A stretch of 64,000 nt of DNA from Caryophanales bacterium (GTDB taxonomy: Bacteria; Bacillota; Bacilli; Bacillales; Bacillaceae_J), in assembly GCA_012840465.1 (NCBI GenBank), contig DULJ01000048.1, positions 124,001 to 188,000 on the forward strand. The letters run 5' to 3'. Both the position numbers and the translations under genes were made by a program. Position 1 is the first letter of the stretch. Each line of letters begins with the position of its first letter. Positions 50,857-60,340 of the stretch are shown here, piece after piece. The notes below the pieces were generated by a model. It had not been told where the DNA came from. It saw only the letters and a list, made by a program, of their open reading frames with translations, and searched no databases.

Positions 50857-52056
50857 TCAATCTTTCGAAGCTGTAATGATATAAATCGGATTTAAAGCCT
50901 CAAATCGTGTTAAATCCAATATCGGCTTACTTTTTGAAACCTGGGCAAGTGTAATCTCTACTTGAAATTGATTTTTCTTAAAGGCTTGAACGGCCTGCAT
51001 TAAGTTTTCTATCGTTGCCGCATTTAAGACAATCCGTCCGTTTGGTTTTAATTGGCTACAACAAATATCCAAAATCTTATCGATATTCCCAGCCGTACCA
51101 CCTATAAAAATAGCATCCGGGTTTGGAAACTCAGCTAAACCTTCTGGTGCCTTTTTATGAACGACGGTAAAATCCGTGCGGAACTTTTTCATATTTTCAT
51201 AGCAGTTGACGATATCATGTTCATTTTTCTCAATGGCGTAAACTTCTCCTTCATTAGCAATTCGGGCAGCTTCGATTGCTACTGAACCTGTACATGTCCC
51301 GATATCCCACATGACGGAGGTTTTCTTAAGCTTTAAGGCACTTAACGAAAGTGTCCGTATTTCCTTTTTGGTGATAAGTCCTTTGTCCGGCTTTCGTTGA
51401 TAAAACTCATGATCATCAATTCCGAAAGACCACCTAGGACCTTCAGACATTCTTTTTAAAATAACGACATTTAAAGGTAGAAACTGTTCATTTGCCATTT
51501 CTTCTAACGTAAGATGTCTGCACCGCTCTTTTTCTCCACCAAGATGCTCGGCAACGAAAGCGGAATATTCAGTCATCCCATAATGTAAAAGATATTCGGC
51601 AATCTTGGCCGGACTATTTTCTTCATCCGTAAGTAGGGCTACTTTTTCTTCTCCATCTATTTTTTGGGCCAACCCTTTCATTGATCTGCCATGAATACTA
51701 ATGAACTTTGCGTCCTGCCAGCGTTCACCCATTTTAGCAAATGCTAATTGAATTGAACTTAAATAGGGGTATATTTCCACATTCATTTTGCTAGCTAAAT
51801 AGCTGCCAATCCCATAAAATAATGGATCCCCCGAAGCCAAAATAACCGTTTTTCTTGTTTCTTCTTTTAACTGGTTTACCAGCTTTGTTAACCCATTTTT
51901 TATGATTGATTTTTCACCGTAATAATCCGAGAAAAAAGCTAACTGCCTTTCGCCTCCAATTAGAAGCTCACTATCATAGATTATTTCTTCATATATGGGA
52001 AGAAGACTGTCTTTTCCGTTATCTCCAATCCCAATTATTTTAATTAAACTAGTCAT
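50857..52056 (-). CDS. cbiET: Fused cobalt-precorrin C5,C15-methyltransferase/decarboxylase CbiET
   Basis: 399 residues. The N-terminal CbiE domain (about 1-195: [32 protein letters not shown]) is a tetrapyrrole methylase. The C-terminal CbiT domain (about 215-399: [50 protein letters not shown]) is a Rossmann methyltransferase with decarboxylase activity. The fusion is like CobL and B. megaterium CbiET. It overlaps cbiD by 8 bases. Confidence 0.94.
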   Translation of the reverse strand: MTSLIKIIGIGDNGKDSLLPIYEEIIYDSELLIGGERQLAFFSDYYGEKSIIKNGLTKLVNQLKEETRKTVILASGDPLFYGIGSYLASKMNVEIYPYLSSIQLAFAKMGERWQDAKFISIHGRSMKGLAQKIDGEEKVALLTDEENSPAKIAEYLLHYGMTEYSAFVAEHLGGEKERCRHLTLEEMANEQFLPLNVVILKRMSEGPRWSFGIDDHEFYQRKPDKGLITKKEIRTLSLSALKLKKTSVMWDIGTCTGSVAIEAARIANEGEVYAIEKNEHDIVNCYENMKKFRTDFTVVHKKAPEGLAEFPNPDAIFIGGTAGNIDKILDICCSQLKPNGRIVLNAATIENLMQAVQAFKKNQFQVEITLAQVSKSKPILDLTRFEALNPIYIITASKD

Positions 52057-53152
52057 GTAAAATCGCCCTTCCCAAGAACTCTCCGTTTAATGTGAAGAGT
52101 GCTGTTTCTATATCCATTCCGCCTTTACATTCCTTATGAGCTGATTGATTACATAAACGACAAAGTGTTTCAAAAAAGCTCGTAATCCCAAGGGTTACCA
52201 TTAAGTCTCCAACCTGTGATGCCGTGTTAGCTTCCCTTATTTCCTTGATAACAGATTCCGGTGCACCTGAAGTCTTGGCAACTCCGGCTAAAAACTCAAA
52301 GTCTACCTTAGATCCCTTAGCATGGACCATCATATTGCCATTGGCAATCTTTGAATATTTTCCCATCATCCCTACCATCGACACTTTTTTGACTCCTTGC
52401 TTCTTACATTGCTTTAGCGTAAAACCGACAAAATCACCCATTTCGATAAAAGCCTCTTCTGGCAAATGAGGAAATAATTTCATCGCATATTTTTCACTAC
52501 GCCCACCAGTTGTAATGACAACATGATCCGATTGATTGGCGCGTGCTACTTTAATATATTGAACAATACTTGCCATATAAGCCGAGGATGAAAATGGAAC
52601 GACAATTCCTCTAGTTCCTAAAATGGAAATGCCACCTATTACTCCGAGACGGCCGTTTAACGTTTTCTTGGCTATTTCTTCGCCATCCGGAACGGAAATC
52701 GTAACCAAAATCCCACGGTTTATTTCGAATTCTTCAACGATTTCCCTGATGGTTTCCTTTATCATCTTTCTCGGAATGGGATTAATAGCTGCTTCTCCAA
52801 TCGGAATTTGCAGCCCTGGCTTCGTGATTCTACCTACCCCGATTCCACCGTCCAGTTGGTAATCCTTTTCGTCATTCCATTGAACCGTAGATAGGATGAG
52901 GGCCCCATGTGTTGCATCAGGATCATCGCCGCCATCTTTTATCACCCCAGCTGTGACCTTATCTCTTGAAAGATTACACTGAACAATGTTAAATGCAACG
53001 ATTTCTCCTGCTGGAATTAATATTTTAACCTTTTCAACGGGTTTGCCCGTTATTAAAGCTAATAGGGCAGCCTTTGTAGCTGCTGTGGCACAAGCACCCG
53101 TTGTATATCCATGCCGTAATGGTTTCTTTTCTTGTTGATCTGTCGATGCCAT
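52049..53152 (-). CDS. cbiD: Cobalt-precorrin-5B C1-methyltransferase CbiD
   Basis: 367 residues beginning with the family motif [22 protein letters not shown]. It has [38 protein letters not shown], and a central [18 protein letters not shown]. It methylates C-1 in the anaerobic pathway. It is 6 bases after cbiC. Confidence 0.95.
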   Translation of the reverse strand: MASTDQQEKKPLRHGYTTGACATAATKAALLALITGKPVEKVKILIPAGEIVAFNIVQCNLSRDKVTAGVIKDGGDDPDATHGALILSTVQWNDEKDYQLDGGIGVGRITKPGLQIPIGEAAINPIPRKMIKETIREIVEEFEINRGILVTISVPDGEEIAKKTLNGRLGVIGGISILGTRGIVVPFSSSAYMASIVQYIKVARANQSDHVVITTGGRSEKYAMKLFPHLPEEAFIEMGDFVGFTLKQCKKQGVKKVSMVGMMGKYSKIANGNMMVHAKGSKVDFEFLAGVAKTSGAPESVIKEIREANTASQVGDLMVTLGITSFFETLCRLCNQSAHKECKGGMDIETALFTLNGEFLGRAILHD

Positions 53153-53158
53153 TGAGAT

Positions 53159-53815
53159 CTACCCTTTTGAGACCCGATCAGCAATGATTGAAATTGCATT
53201 TAAAGCTGCCACGACAGCTGTGCTACCGCCTTTTCTGCCTATATTGGTAATAAACGGAAGATCAAGCTTAGCTAGCTCTTCTTTTGATTCAGCAGCAGAT
53301 ACGAACCCAACCGGCATCCCAATAATAAGGCTTGGCTTAGCCTGGCCCGCTTTCACTAAACGAATTAATTCTAATAGAGCTGTTGGTGCATTTCCGATTG
53401 CATAGATTCCACCCTTTACTTCCCTTGCCCCTTTTCTCATTGAGATGATGGCTCTAGTTGTATTCAGGCTCTTTGCTTCGTCGACTACATCGGAGTCGGA
53501 AATATAAACGTGAACATCACTTCCATATTTTTTTAATCTTGGCTTACTGATTCCCGCCTGCACCATTTGTACATCGGCAACGATTTGCTCCCCATTTAAG
53601 ATCGCTGTTATTCCTGCTTGCACCGCATCGGGATGAAAAACCATGCTTTTGCCAAATTCAAAATCTGCGGAAGAATGGATCACTCGTTGAACAACGGGCC
53701 ATTGTTCCTCTGTAAACGAATGCTCTCCGATCTCTTCATCAATCATTTCAAAGCTTTTCCCCTCAATTTCCTGCGGCTGCACCGTCAGCGGCTTAAACTC
53801 AGTATTAAAATCCAT
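53159..53815 (-). CDS. cbiC: Cobalt-precorrin-8 methylmutase CbiC
   Basis: 218 residues with the catalytic His at about residue 47 in VVQRVIHSSADFEF. It also has AIIMRKG-like SMRKGAREVKGGIYAIGNAPTAL and IIGMPVGFVSAAESKEEL. It moves the methyl from C-11 to C-12 giving cobyrinic acid. The ATG overlaps cbiJ by 11 bases and has AGGAGAAG upstream. Confidence 0.94.
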   Translation of the reverse strand: MDFNTEFKPLTVQPQEIEGKSFEMIDEEIGEHSFTEEQWPVVQRVIHSSADFEFGKSMVFHPDAVQAGITAILNGEQIVADVQMVQAGISKPRLKKYGSDVHVYISDSDVVDEAKSLNTTRAIISMRKGAREVKGGIYAIGNAPTALLELIRLVKAGQAKPSLIIGMPVGFVSAAESKEELAKLDLPFITNIGRKGGSTAVVAALNAISIIADRVSKG

Positions 53816-54581
53816 TGCTATCTTCTCCTTTTATATGATTTATTACGTCCTGTGCAGTTGAATAGGAAATTCCATATTGGATCCTTGGTCTTTTTATCAA
53901 AATCGTTTCAATCCCTAGTTCCATGGCAGCCTCCACTTTTTCATCAACTGCCCCTTCCTTCCCGCTTTCCTTTGTTACCATCAATGTCACTTCAAATTGT
54001 TTAAAAAGCGCTATATTAAAGTCCTTTGTAAACGGCCCTTGGATGGCTATAATGTTTTTTTGTGGCAATCCGAGCCCTTCACATTTTTCCATATTATCTT
54101 TTCTAGGCAACATTCTCGCTATTACTCTTGTATTAGGTAGTGGCAGCAATTTATCAGTAAATGTCTGTAATGTTTTACTTCCTGTTGTTAACATGATATT
54201 TCCTTGTTTTTTTGCTGCAAGTTGGGCTGCTTCTTCATAGGAATCGACTTTGATAATCAGTTCACCACCGAATTGTTGTGATGGTCTTTCAAAGCGGATA
54301 TAAGGAATTCCAGCCATTTCAGCTGCCTTAATGGCATTTTTGGAAGCCTCCTCCGCATAGGGATGACTAGCATCTACTACAATATTGATCTGTCTTTCCT
54401 TGATTAACTGAAACAGATCGGAGTCTGTTAATCTTCCAACTAATACTTGGAGTCCTGAAGCTTGAAGCTCGATTGCGGCATTTGAAGTTACCACTGTCGT
54501 TAGAACTTCAAAATTATGTTTTTTTAGTTCAATGGCAAGCTGCCTTGCATCGCTAGTTCCTGCTAATTGTAAAATTTTCAC
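53805..54581 (-). CDS. cbiJ: Cobalt-precorrin-6A reductase CbiJ
   Basis: 258 residues: LAGTSDARQLAIELKKHNFE at the start, VVDASHPYAEEASKNAIKAA, YIRFERPS, MLTTGSKTL and VTKESGKEGAVDEKVEAA. It reduces the macrocycle using NAD(P)H. It is 12 bases after cbiX. Confidence 0.93.
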   Translation of the reverse strand: MKILQLAGTSDARQLAIELKKHNFEVLTTVVTSNAAIELQASGLQVLVGRLTDSDLFQLIKERQINIVVDASHPYAEEASKNAIKAAEMAGIPYIRFERPSQQFGGELIIKVDSYEEAAQLAAKKQGNIMLTTGSKTLQTFTDKLLPLPNTRVIARMLPRKDNMEKCEGLGLPQKNIIAIQGPFTKDFNIALFKQFEVTLMVTKESGKEGAVDEKVEAAMELGIETILIKRPRIQYGISYSTAQDVINHIKGEDSNGF

Positions 54582-54593
54582 AGCCTAGTTCCT

Positions 54594-55454
54594 CTATTTC
54601 TTTATTTTATCCGCATGATCATCATGGTCGTGATGGTGATGATGACCAATGATCTCCGCAGCCTCGATTCGATACTGACATGTGTCACAATTCATTTTCA
54701 CATCATCAGCTAACGCCTCTTGAACACGGTCCATTAAAATAACCTGAAGCGTTTCGTGAAAACCAAAATATTCTGCCAAGGCAAACTGGTGATCTTTAAA
54801 TCGCTCTTCGTAGCCTTGAACGATTTTCTCTAATCTTTTAATCAAAATTCCTGTAAATAAGAAATAGGGTAAAATAACAATCTTCTTGGCACCCAGCAAT
54901 AAACAACGATGAATGACTTCATCGATTAAGGGAGCGGTTACCCCCATAAAGGCCGGTTCAACAATTCGGTAATTTAATTTCTCCCATAGTAATCTAGTAA
55001 TCTTATAAAGGTCACTATTGGCATCTGGGTCACTGCCGCCACGTCCAAGTAAAATGATCGCTGTATCCGGATCTCCTAATTCGATTTCAAGCCCTATTTG
55101 TGCTAGTCGGCTTATACATATTTCTAAGGCTGAATCATGGATGCCAATCGGCCGCCCATATGTAAACTCCACATTCGGGTACTTCTTTTTCGCTTCATCG
55201 ATACAGACTGGAATATGAATTTTCGAATGACCTGCTTGCAATAACATCATCGGGATAAGGTAGACATGGCTTGCACCCTTTATCACACACGTATCTATTC
55301 CTTGATTAACATTCGGACTCTCAAATTCTAAAAAGCATGTTTCTACCAGAAGGCTTGGGTCGATAGCCGGCTTCATTTCATTAATAAACTCTCGAACTTG
55401 ATCATTTCCTTCTTGATCCTTACTTCCATGACCTACAAACAAAATTGCTTTCAT
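54594..55454 (-). CDS. cbiX: Sirohydrochlorin cobaltochelatase CbiX, long form with metal-rich tail
   Basis: 286 residues with two chelatase-like halves. The first catalytic His is in FVGHGSKDQEG and the second His region in MMLLQAGHSKIHIP; LLGRGGSDPDANSD is also typical. It inserts cobalt into sirohydrochlorin. The C-terminal tail has MNCDTC (an MxCxxC motif known to bind a 4Fe-4S cluster in B. megaterium CbiX) and then GHHHHHDHDDH, likely a cobalt store or delivery site. ATG 55454 has AAAGGAG upstream; a start at 55478 lies within the preceding gene. Confidence 0.95.
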   Translation of the reverse strand: MKAILFVGHGSKDQEGNDQVREFINEMKPAIDPSLLVETCFLEFESPNVNQGIDTCVIKGASHVYLIPMMLLQAGHSKIHIPVCIDEAKKKYPNVEFTYGRPIGIHDSALEICISRLAQIGLEIELGDPDTAIILLGRGGSDPDANSDLYKITRLLWEKLNYRIVEPAFMGVTAPLIDEVIHRCLLLGAKKIVILPYFLFTGILIKRLEKIVQGYEERFKDHQFALAEYFGFHETLQVILMDRVQEALADDVKMNCDTCQYRIEAAEIIGHHHHHDHDDHADKIKK

Positions 55455-55465
55455 CCTATTCTCCT

Positions 55466-57022
55466 TTAATCCCCACATGGTGCTGCTGCAATTTCCATTT
55501 TTGGGGTAATGTCTCTATATTCATAGCCTTTTACAGCCTTTACTCGTTTGAAGAACTTGAAAAACCTTTCACCTGGATGTCCTTTTTCTTCATATTCATT
55601 GATAATTTCTTCGATGATCTTTACGATCTTTGAAGGTTCAATTTCCTCTTCGACGATTTGTCCGGCATGGGCCGTTCGACCAACCGGTTTAGCACCAATA
55701 AACAAATCAAATTTTCCTTGGCGGTAAACCAGTCCGATGTCTTCTTTAACCGCCCCATAGCAAGCCATTCCACAACCATTAATGCCAAGCTTTAATTCTT
55801 TGGGCAGATCCATACCTCCTAATCTTTTATGCAGCTCTTCAGCAATAGGGATCGCATCCTTCTTTTCTCCATCGCAAAAATCACAAGCTTTGACAGTTAA
55901 AACATCACCAACTGGAGAAAGAGATAAACCACTAGGCCTTAATTTCTCAATGATTTCACCAGGGTCTGATGTTGGGATCGTTAGATGGATTTGATGGTCC
56001 GTTGAATATTGAATCGTCCCATTATCACCAACCACTTCAGCTAATGTCATCATTTGCAGTGGAGTAAAATTTTTGTTTGCTACGCCCGGACTCACAGCAA
56101 CTTCGAAAATATTTTCAAAACTAGTGGAAACTCGCTTGGTCAGTTTATTTAACGCTTCCTCTGCAATAGCCAATGTGGTCTCCGTATTCTTGCCGCCATG
56201 CAATGCCCACGGTTCATTTTCTTTTTTTAATCTCTCATGTAGTTTTAAACGCTGCTCTTCCGTATCTAATGAATATTTTCGCTGATATCCTCTCGGTGTA
56301 ATTATTTTCCCTGCATATTTAAACGTACTTGAATTACCAATGATGACTGTAGACAGCATCCCGATTTCGTGATCGAGCATTTCTCCAAGTGTTGTTACAA
56401 TGACACTTTCACGTTCACGATAAGCACTTTTCACTATACCTACAGGTGTATTAGAATCCCGATGCTTCAAGATAATTTTTTGGGCTTCTTCAATTTGTCT
56501 TGTTCGTCGACCACTTTTCGGATTATATAAAGCAATCACAAAATCAGCGACAGCCGCTGCCTCCACACGCTTGGCAATCACCTCCCAAGGGGTCAAATGG
56601 TCGCTTAAGCTGATTGTGCAGGAATCATGCATCACCGGCGCCCCTAATAATGATGCACAGGAATTTATGGCGGATATTCCCGGAATCACTTCCACCTCTA
56701 CACCATTTTCGGCCTTCCACCCTTTTTCAGCTAATACCTCATATATGAGACCGGCCATTCCGTATACGCCTGCATCCCCACTGGAAATAACCGCAACCTT
56801 TCTACCCCCTTCGGCAAGGCAGACAGCAGCTTGGGCTCGTGCAACCTCCTCAGACATCCCCGTACTGATAATTTCCTGATCCGTTATTAAATCTTCGATC
56901 AAGTCAACATACGTCTTATAACCCAAAATACAATCAGATTCGGCAATTCCTTCTTTTGCCCTTTCTGTAAAATGCTTGACGCTACCCGGCCCAAAACCAA
57001 TGATGATTAATTTACCTGACAT
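55466..57022 (-). CDS. cbiH60: Cobalt-factor III methyltransferase CbiH60 (CbiH fused to a 4Fe-4S nitrite/sulfite-reductase-like domain)
   Basis: 518 residues. The N-terminal C17-methyltransferase domain (about 1-245) has IIGFGPGSVKHFTERA, ISSGDAGVYGMAGL and IPGISAINSCASLLGAP. It is followed by a ferredoxin-like half-domain (NKNFTPLQMMTLAEVVGD) and a 4Fe-4S segment with CDFCDG and NGCGMACYGAV, as in sulfite reductases. It carries out C-17 methylation and ring contraction. B. megaterium has the same long form. It begins directly after cbiO. Confidence 0.95.
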   Translation of the reverse strand: MSGKLIIIGFGPGSVKHFTERAKEGIAESDCILGYKTYVDLIEDLITDQEIISTGMSEEVARAQAAVCLAEGGRKVAVISSGDAGVYGMAGLIYEVLAEKGWKAENGVEVEVIPGISAINSCASLLGAPVMHDSCTISLSDHLTPWEVIAKRVEAAAVADFVIALYNPKSGRRTRQIEEAQKIILKHRDSNTPVGIVKSAYRERESVIVTTLGEMLDHEIGMLSTVIIGNSSTFKYAGKIITPRGYQRKYSLDTEEQRLKLHERLKKENEPWALHGGKNTETTLAIAEEALNKLTKRVSTSFENIFEVAVSPGVANKNFTPLQMMTLAEVVGDNGTIQYSTDHQIHLTIPTSDPGEIIEKLRPSGLSLSPVGDVLTVKACDFCDGEKKDAIPIAEELHKRLGGMDLPKELKLGINGCGMACYGAVKEDIGLVYRQGKFDLFIGAKPVGRTAHAGQIVEEEIEPSKIVKIIEEIINEYEEKGHPGERFFKFFKRVKAVKGYEYRDITPKMEIAAAPCGD

Positions 57023-57853
57023 CTATGAATCCCCCTTTTTTTCAAGCAAACCTTTTAATAAAAGTAAAACCTCTTCTTTAGATGCATTTTTAGCTCCAAA
57101 CAATTGTTTTAATTGAAAAAGCAATGGTATCGATAAGCCTTTTTCGAGAACAAATCGTTCATTCACAAACAATTCATCAGGAGTACCCTCAAAGATGAGC
57201 TGTCCATTTTCGATTACAAAAATCCAATCGGCCCATTCATAGGCTAGGTCAAGGTCATGGGTCGACATCACAACAGTTGCCCCTGATTGGTGGATCCGGT
57301 CCATTTCCCTAAGAAATACTTCTGTTTGAGATGGATCAAGGTAGGTGGTGGGTTCATCCAATAGCAATAGCTCAGGTTCCAGCCCCATTATTCCTGCTAA
57401 GGCGACTCTTCTTTTTTCTCCTAAACTTAAATGATGGATCGGTCTATCCTGTAAATGTTCAAGCTGATAGCGTTTAATTATTTGCTCAAGCTTATTCTGA
57501 AGCGCTTCTCCCACAAGCCCCGCATTAATTAGCCCATAGGATAGATCTTCTAAAACTGTTGGTGAAATTAACATTTCATCCGCATTTTGAAAAAAGAGAC
57601 CTGTTTTTTTGCGAAGTTCCTTCAAGTTCTTCCTTTTAAAATGAATCGGCTCTCCCTTCCAAAACAGCTTCCCTTCATTTGGTTTTAACAACCCATTTGC
57701 TAATAGTAGAACCGTTGATTTTCCGGAACCGTTTTGCCCTAATAAAGCACATCTTTTTCCGATTGGTATTTTTACAGAAAAATTTTGTAATGCAGGTTGG
57801 ACATTCCCACCATAAGCGAATGTAATATTCTTAAATTCAAGTAAACTAGTCAT
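57023..57853 (-). CDS. cbiO: Cobalt ECF transporter ATPase CbiO
   Basis: 276 residues with Walker A GQNGSGKSTVLLLANGLL (about 39-56), the signature HLSLGEKRRVALAGIM and Walker B LLLLDEPTTYLDP. GLFFQNADEMLISPTVLEDL is typical of ECF ATPases. With CbiQ, CbiN and CbiM it imports Co2+ for the pathway. Confidence 0.94.
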   Translation of the reverse strand: MTSLLEFKNITFAYGGNVQPALQNFSVKIPIGKRCALLGQNGSGKSTVLLLANGLLKPNEGKLFWKGEPIHFKRKNLKELRKKTGLFFQNADEMLISPTVLEDLSYGLINAGLVGEALQNKLEQIIKRYQLEHLQDRPIHHLSLGEKRRVALAGIMGLEPELLLLDEPTTYLDPSQTEVFLREMDRIHQSGATVVMSTHDLDLAYEWADWIFVIENGQLIFEGTPDELFVNERFVLEKGLSIPLLFQLKQLFGAKNASKEEVLLLLKGLLEKKGDS

Positions 57854-57854
57854 T

Positions 57855-58646
57855 TCAGTTACTTCTCCACCACCACTCTAATCCAATTAAAAATACCAAG
57901 ATAAAGAGAGCCCCCCCTACAAATTTCCTTGAGACTGTTTTACTTTTTTCATCCGCATAATAGAGTTGATCTTGAAATCCTCTAGATTCCATCACCAGCA
58001 ACATTCTTTTATATTTTTCAAAGGTCTTACTAAACAATTGGACGATAACTAGCCCGACACTATGAATTGTCCGTTTCCACGTTGCATTTCCACCACGTGA
58101 ATGAAACACCCTATGGAGTTCCCCAGCATAATGCAAAAATATAAAGATAAATCGGTACATACCGACAAGTATGTCTAACAATACTTGCGGGGTGCGCAGT
58201 TTATGTAAAGCATGCAAAATTTCATTAAACGGGGTCGTCAATACTAGCGCAAATACACAAATAAATAAACTAAGCGACCTATAAATAATTGACTTTGCAA
58301 GCTCCAATCCACTAACGGAAATATAAACCTGCCAGTTATCAACTTGTATGATTGATAACCATATGTCACTGTCCATTTCGATTAACCGTGATACATGAAT
58401 GATTACAGCTGGCATACTTGCGAATAAAAATAGACTTGGCACGAATAGCCATTTGAATAACATGACGACTGGAAGTTTTTCATAGCAACTTAGAAAAACA
58501 AATACCCCTATAAAAATCGTCATTTGAATTGGAATATGTGATAAAAAAATCAGCACACACAGTAAAAACGTAAAAGTAATTTTATAAATTGTGGGTATTT
58601 TTCGAAATCTACTTCGATAGCTAATCGTATCAATCTGGATATTCAT
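57855..58646 (-). CDS. cbiQ: Cobalt ECF transporter transmembrane protein CbiQ
   Basis: 263 residues with about 5-6 membrane segments and the ECF-T coupling region ALHKLRTPQVLLDILVGMYRF and VMESRGFQDQL (Ala-Arg-Gly type motif). It overlaps the cbiN stop by one base and is followed by cbiO after 1 base. Confidence 0.92.
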   Translation of the reverse strand: MNIQIDTISYRSRFRKIPTIYKITFTFLLCVLIFLSHIPIQMTIFIGVFVFLSCYEKLPVVMLFKWLFVPSLFLFASMPAVIIHVSRLIEMDSDIWLSIIQVDNWQVYISVSGLELAKSIIYRSLSLFICVFALVLTTPFNEILHALHKLRTPQVLLDILVGMYRFIFIFLHYAGELHRVFHSRGGNATWKRTIHSVGLVIVQLFSKTFEKYKRMLLVMESRGFQDQLYYADEKSKTVSRKFVGGALFILVFLIGLEWWWRSN

Positions 58647-58921
58647 TACTTGGCACTGCTTTCTTTCCTGCCTTTAAATAGGCCAATTACATAACCTATA
58701 AAACCAGCACCAAGTGCAGCCTGTAAGGCAAATAATAGACTTTCAACTTCGCCGCTCTTTGGTTCAAATATAGATGAAAACCATGGAACATAATGAGGAG
58801 CCAGTACTCCAATTTGTACTTCCGCAAGGTTATCTGCCCCTAAAAACTCAGCATCACCTAAAAATAACAATGGGCTGAAAGTGATCACGATCGCTAAAAT
58901 AATTAACCACTTATTTTTCAC
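58646..58921 (-). CDS. cbiN: Cobalt transport protein CbiN
   Basis: 91 residues with two membrane segments (about 5-25 and 66-86) joined by the extracytoplasmic [20 protein letters not shown] loop. This loop is characteristic: CbiN uses it to help load CbiM. Start GTG 58921 is chosen since GGGGTGG is 6 bases upstream and it gives the usual MKNKWL opening; a GTG at 58936 overlaps further into cbiM. Confidence 0.9.
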   Translation of the reverse strand: MKNKWLIILAIVITFSPLLFLGDAEFLGADNLAEVQIGVLAPHYVPWFSSIFEPKSGEVESLLFALQAALGAGFIGYVIGLFKGRKESSAK

Positions 58922-59660
58922 TATTAACCACCCCACTCTTTAATTTCTGTAAAAACAAAATATCTTTTGAATTATAGGCCACCAGCCAATTCCACACTAA
59001 TACCGTTAACAGCCCTTCTACGATGGCTAAGGGCAGTTGAGTAACGGCAAAGATAGAAATAAATTTAATAAAGGCTACACCGACCCCTCCAGTTGGAAAC
59101 GCCAACGCCAATTGGAAGGAAGTGAATAGATAAGTCGTTAAATTTGATAAAAATGCTGCAGAAAAGATTGCCATAGATTGTTTGTTTCCTAGTTTTAACA
59201 ATAGTTTGTATGAATAATAACCAACAAACGGTCCCACAACAGCCATGGAAAAAGCATTTGCCCCTAATGTCGTAATGCCGCCGTGTGCAAGTAGTAATGC
59301 TTGGAAAAATAAAACCAGTGTGCCCAACACCGCCATTACTTGGGGACCAAAAAGGACAGAGCCAAGACCAACTCCCGTCGGATGGGAACTACTTCCCGTT
59401 ACAGACGGTATTTTTAAAGCTGAAAGAACAAATACAAACGCCCCCGCCATTCCAAGCATTAGTTTTAAATGTGGATTTTCATTCGTAACTTTTTTTATTT
59501 GAATTAGACCCCATACAAAAAATGGTATAAACAAACACCACCAAAATAATGTCCAACCTAAAGGCAAAAAGCCCTCCATAATATGCATCGCAGAAGTATC
59601 AGTTGGTGAATTCAAGGCAAAGTAAACAAAAAATAGACCGATAAAAAACAGTTTCTTCAT
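58911..59660 (-). CDS. cbiM: Cobalt ECF transporter S component CbiM
   Basis: 249 residues. A signal peptide ([17 protein letters not shown]) is followed by [14 protein letters not shown]; cleavage after SA would expose the N-terminal Met-His that coordinates cobalt in this family. The rest has 6-7 membrane segments, with [18 protein letters not shown] and [18 protein letters not shown]. It is the first gene of the B12 operon, about 25 bases after a terminator hairpin controlled by the riboswitch. AGGAGG precedes the ATG. Confidence 0.95.
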   Translation of the reverse strand: MKKLFFIGLFFVYFALNSPTDTSAMHIMEGFLPLGWTLFWWCLFIPFFVWGLIQIKKVTNENPHLKLMLGMAGAFVFVLSALKIPSVTGSSSHPTGVGLGSVLFGPQVMAVLGTLVLFFQALLLAHGGITTLGANAFSMAVVGPFVGYYSYKLLLKLGNKQSMAIFSAAFLSNLTTYLFTSFQLALAFPTGGVGVAFIKFISIFAVTQLPLAIVEGLLTVLVWNWLVAYNSKDILFLQKLKSGVVNSEK

Positions 59661-59683
59661 AATTTCCTCCTTATTTCGAAAAA

Positions 59684-59717
59684 CAAAAAAACCTTATCCC
59701 GATAAAGAGATAAGGTT
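59684..59717 (-). terminator. Riboswitch-controlled intrinsic terminator before cbiM
   Basis: A perfect 9-bp stem AACCTTATC/GATAAGGTT (59690-59698 with 59709-59717) with a 10-base loop. On the minus strand it is followed by a run of T residues. It lies about 85 bases after the B12-binding domain, so it is the likely expression platform that stops the operon when cobalamin is plentiful. Confidence 0.9.
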
Positions 59718-59802
59718 CCGAAATTAATGTAACAGACGATCAATAAAAATCATGACGTACAGCTAGAAACCACATCCTTCCCTCCGAAGAATAAGAATTC
59801 GA

Positions 59803-59970
59803 CAATTAAAGCAGGTCTCCTGGCTTGTACTTCACCTTACTCTTGTCCCTTCCCGGATTCCTCCAGTGGTTCATGACAATTTCATCCATACTTACAGTAG
59901 CGGGGGCTGCATCGGATTTTCACCGATTTCCCTTTTAACTCAGGAAAAATCTCCTGAGCACTTTAAATTG
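59803..59970 (-). promoter_or_regulatory. Cobalamin riboswitch
   Basis: The minus strand shows the B12-box AGCCAGGAGACCTGC (59825-59811). Upstream of it are the core segments GGGAAATCGGTGAAAATCCG, GCAGCCCCCGCTACTGTAA, and CCACTGGAGGAATCCGGGAAGG. The outer P1 helix pairs CAATTTAAAG (59970-59961) with CTTTAATTG (59811-59803). Binding of adenosylcobalamin should favour the downstream terminator and shut off all genes from cbiM towards the IclR gene. Confidence 0.96.
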
Positions 59971-60010
59971 CTATCATTATTTAATTTTTGATTCATTTAC
60001 CATATTTTTT

Positions 60011-60039
60011 ATTTAACACCAATTTTTATCAAATGACAA
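60011..60039 (-). promoter_or_regulatory. Sigma-A promoter of the cobalamin operon
   Basis: The minus strand has TTGTCA (60039-60034), a 17-base spacer and TTAAAT (60016-60011), about 40 bases before the riboswitch. It is the only reasonable promoter seen ahead of the 23-kb operon. Confidence 0.5.
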
Positions 60040-60141
60040 CCTTATTTTTAAAAAGGGTGTATATTTAAAGAAAATATGCAAAATTTTATCAACTAATGGA
60101 TAAGGTCGGCGGCTAATAATGATTAAAAGGATGAAAGGAAT

Positions 60142-60340
60142 ATGTTAAAAAAAATAATCTGATACGGTGTGATTATACTTTCTTGGTCTTCATTATTAAA
60201 ACTAGATAAAGATACGTTCAAACGATATCTACCAGCAGGCACTTTTATTTCATTAATCTTTACATTGTTAAGTAAAATTAATGAAAGTCAAAAATGGTGG
60301 AAGGTAACCCAAACGATCTTTCCAAGGCTTCCAATTTATA
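60142..60340 (+). pseudogene. Decayed fragment of a small membrane protein gene
   Basis: ATG at 60142 with AAAGGA upstream reads MLKKII and then an in-frame TGA at 60160. The same frame continues with YGVIILSWSSLL, then KLDKDTFKRYLPAGTFISLI and WWKVTQTIFPRLP. The FKRYLPAGTF-type stretch is reminiscent of a family of short Bacillus membrane proteins (CBO0543-like). The frame then runs into the antisense of the MaoC gene, so the 3' part is missing. It is interpreted as a remnant cut off by rearrangement. The gap between riboswitch promoter and MaoC gene holds nothing else. Confidence 0.4.

Noticed and set aside
53618-54004. Plus-strand frame of 128 codons opposite cbiC/cbiJ
   Set aside because: It is antisense to two well-conserved genes, with no ribosome binding site and basic-leucine-rich composition typical of shadows.
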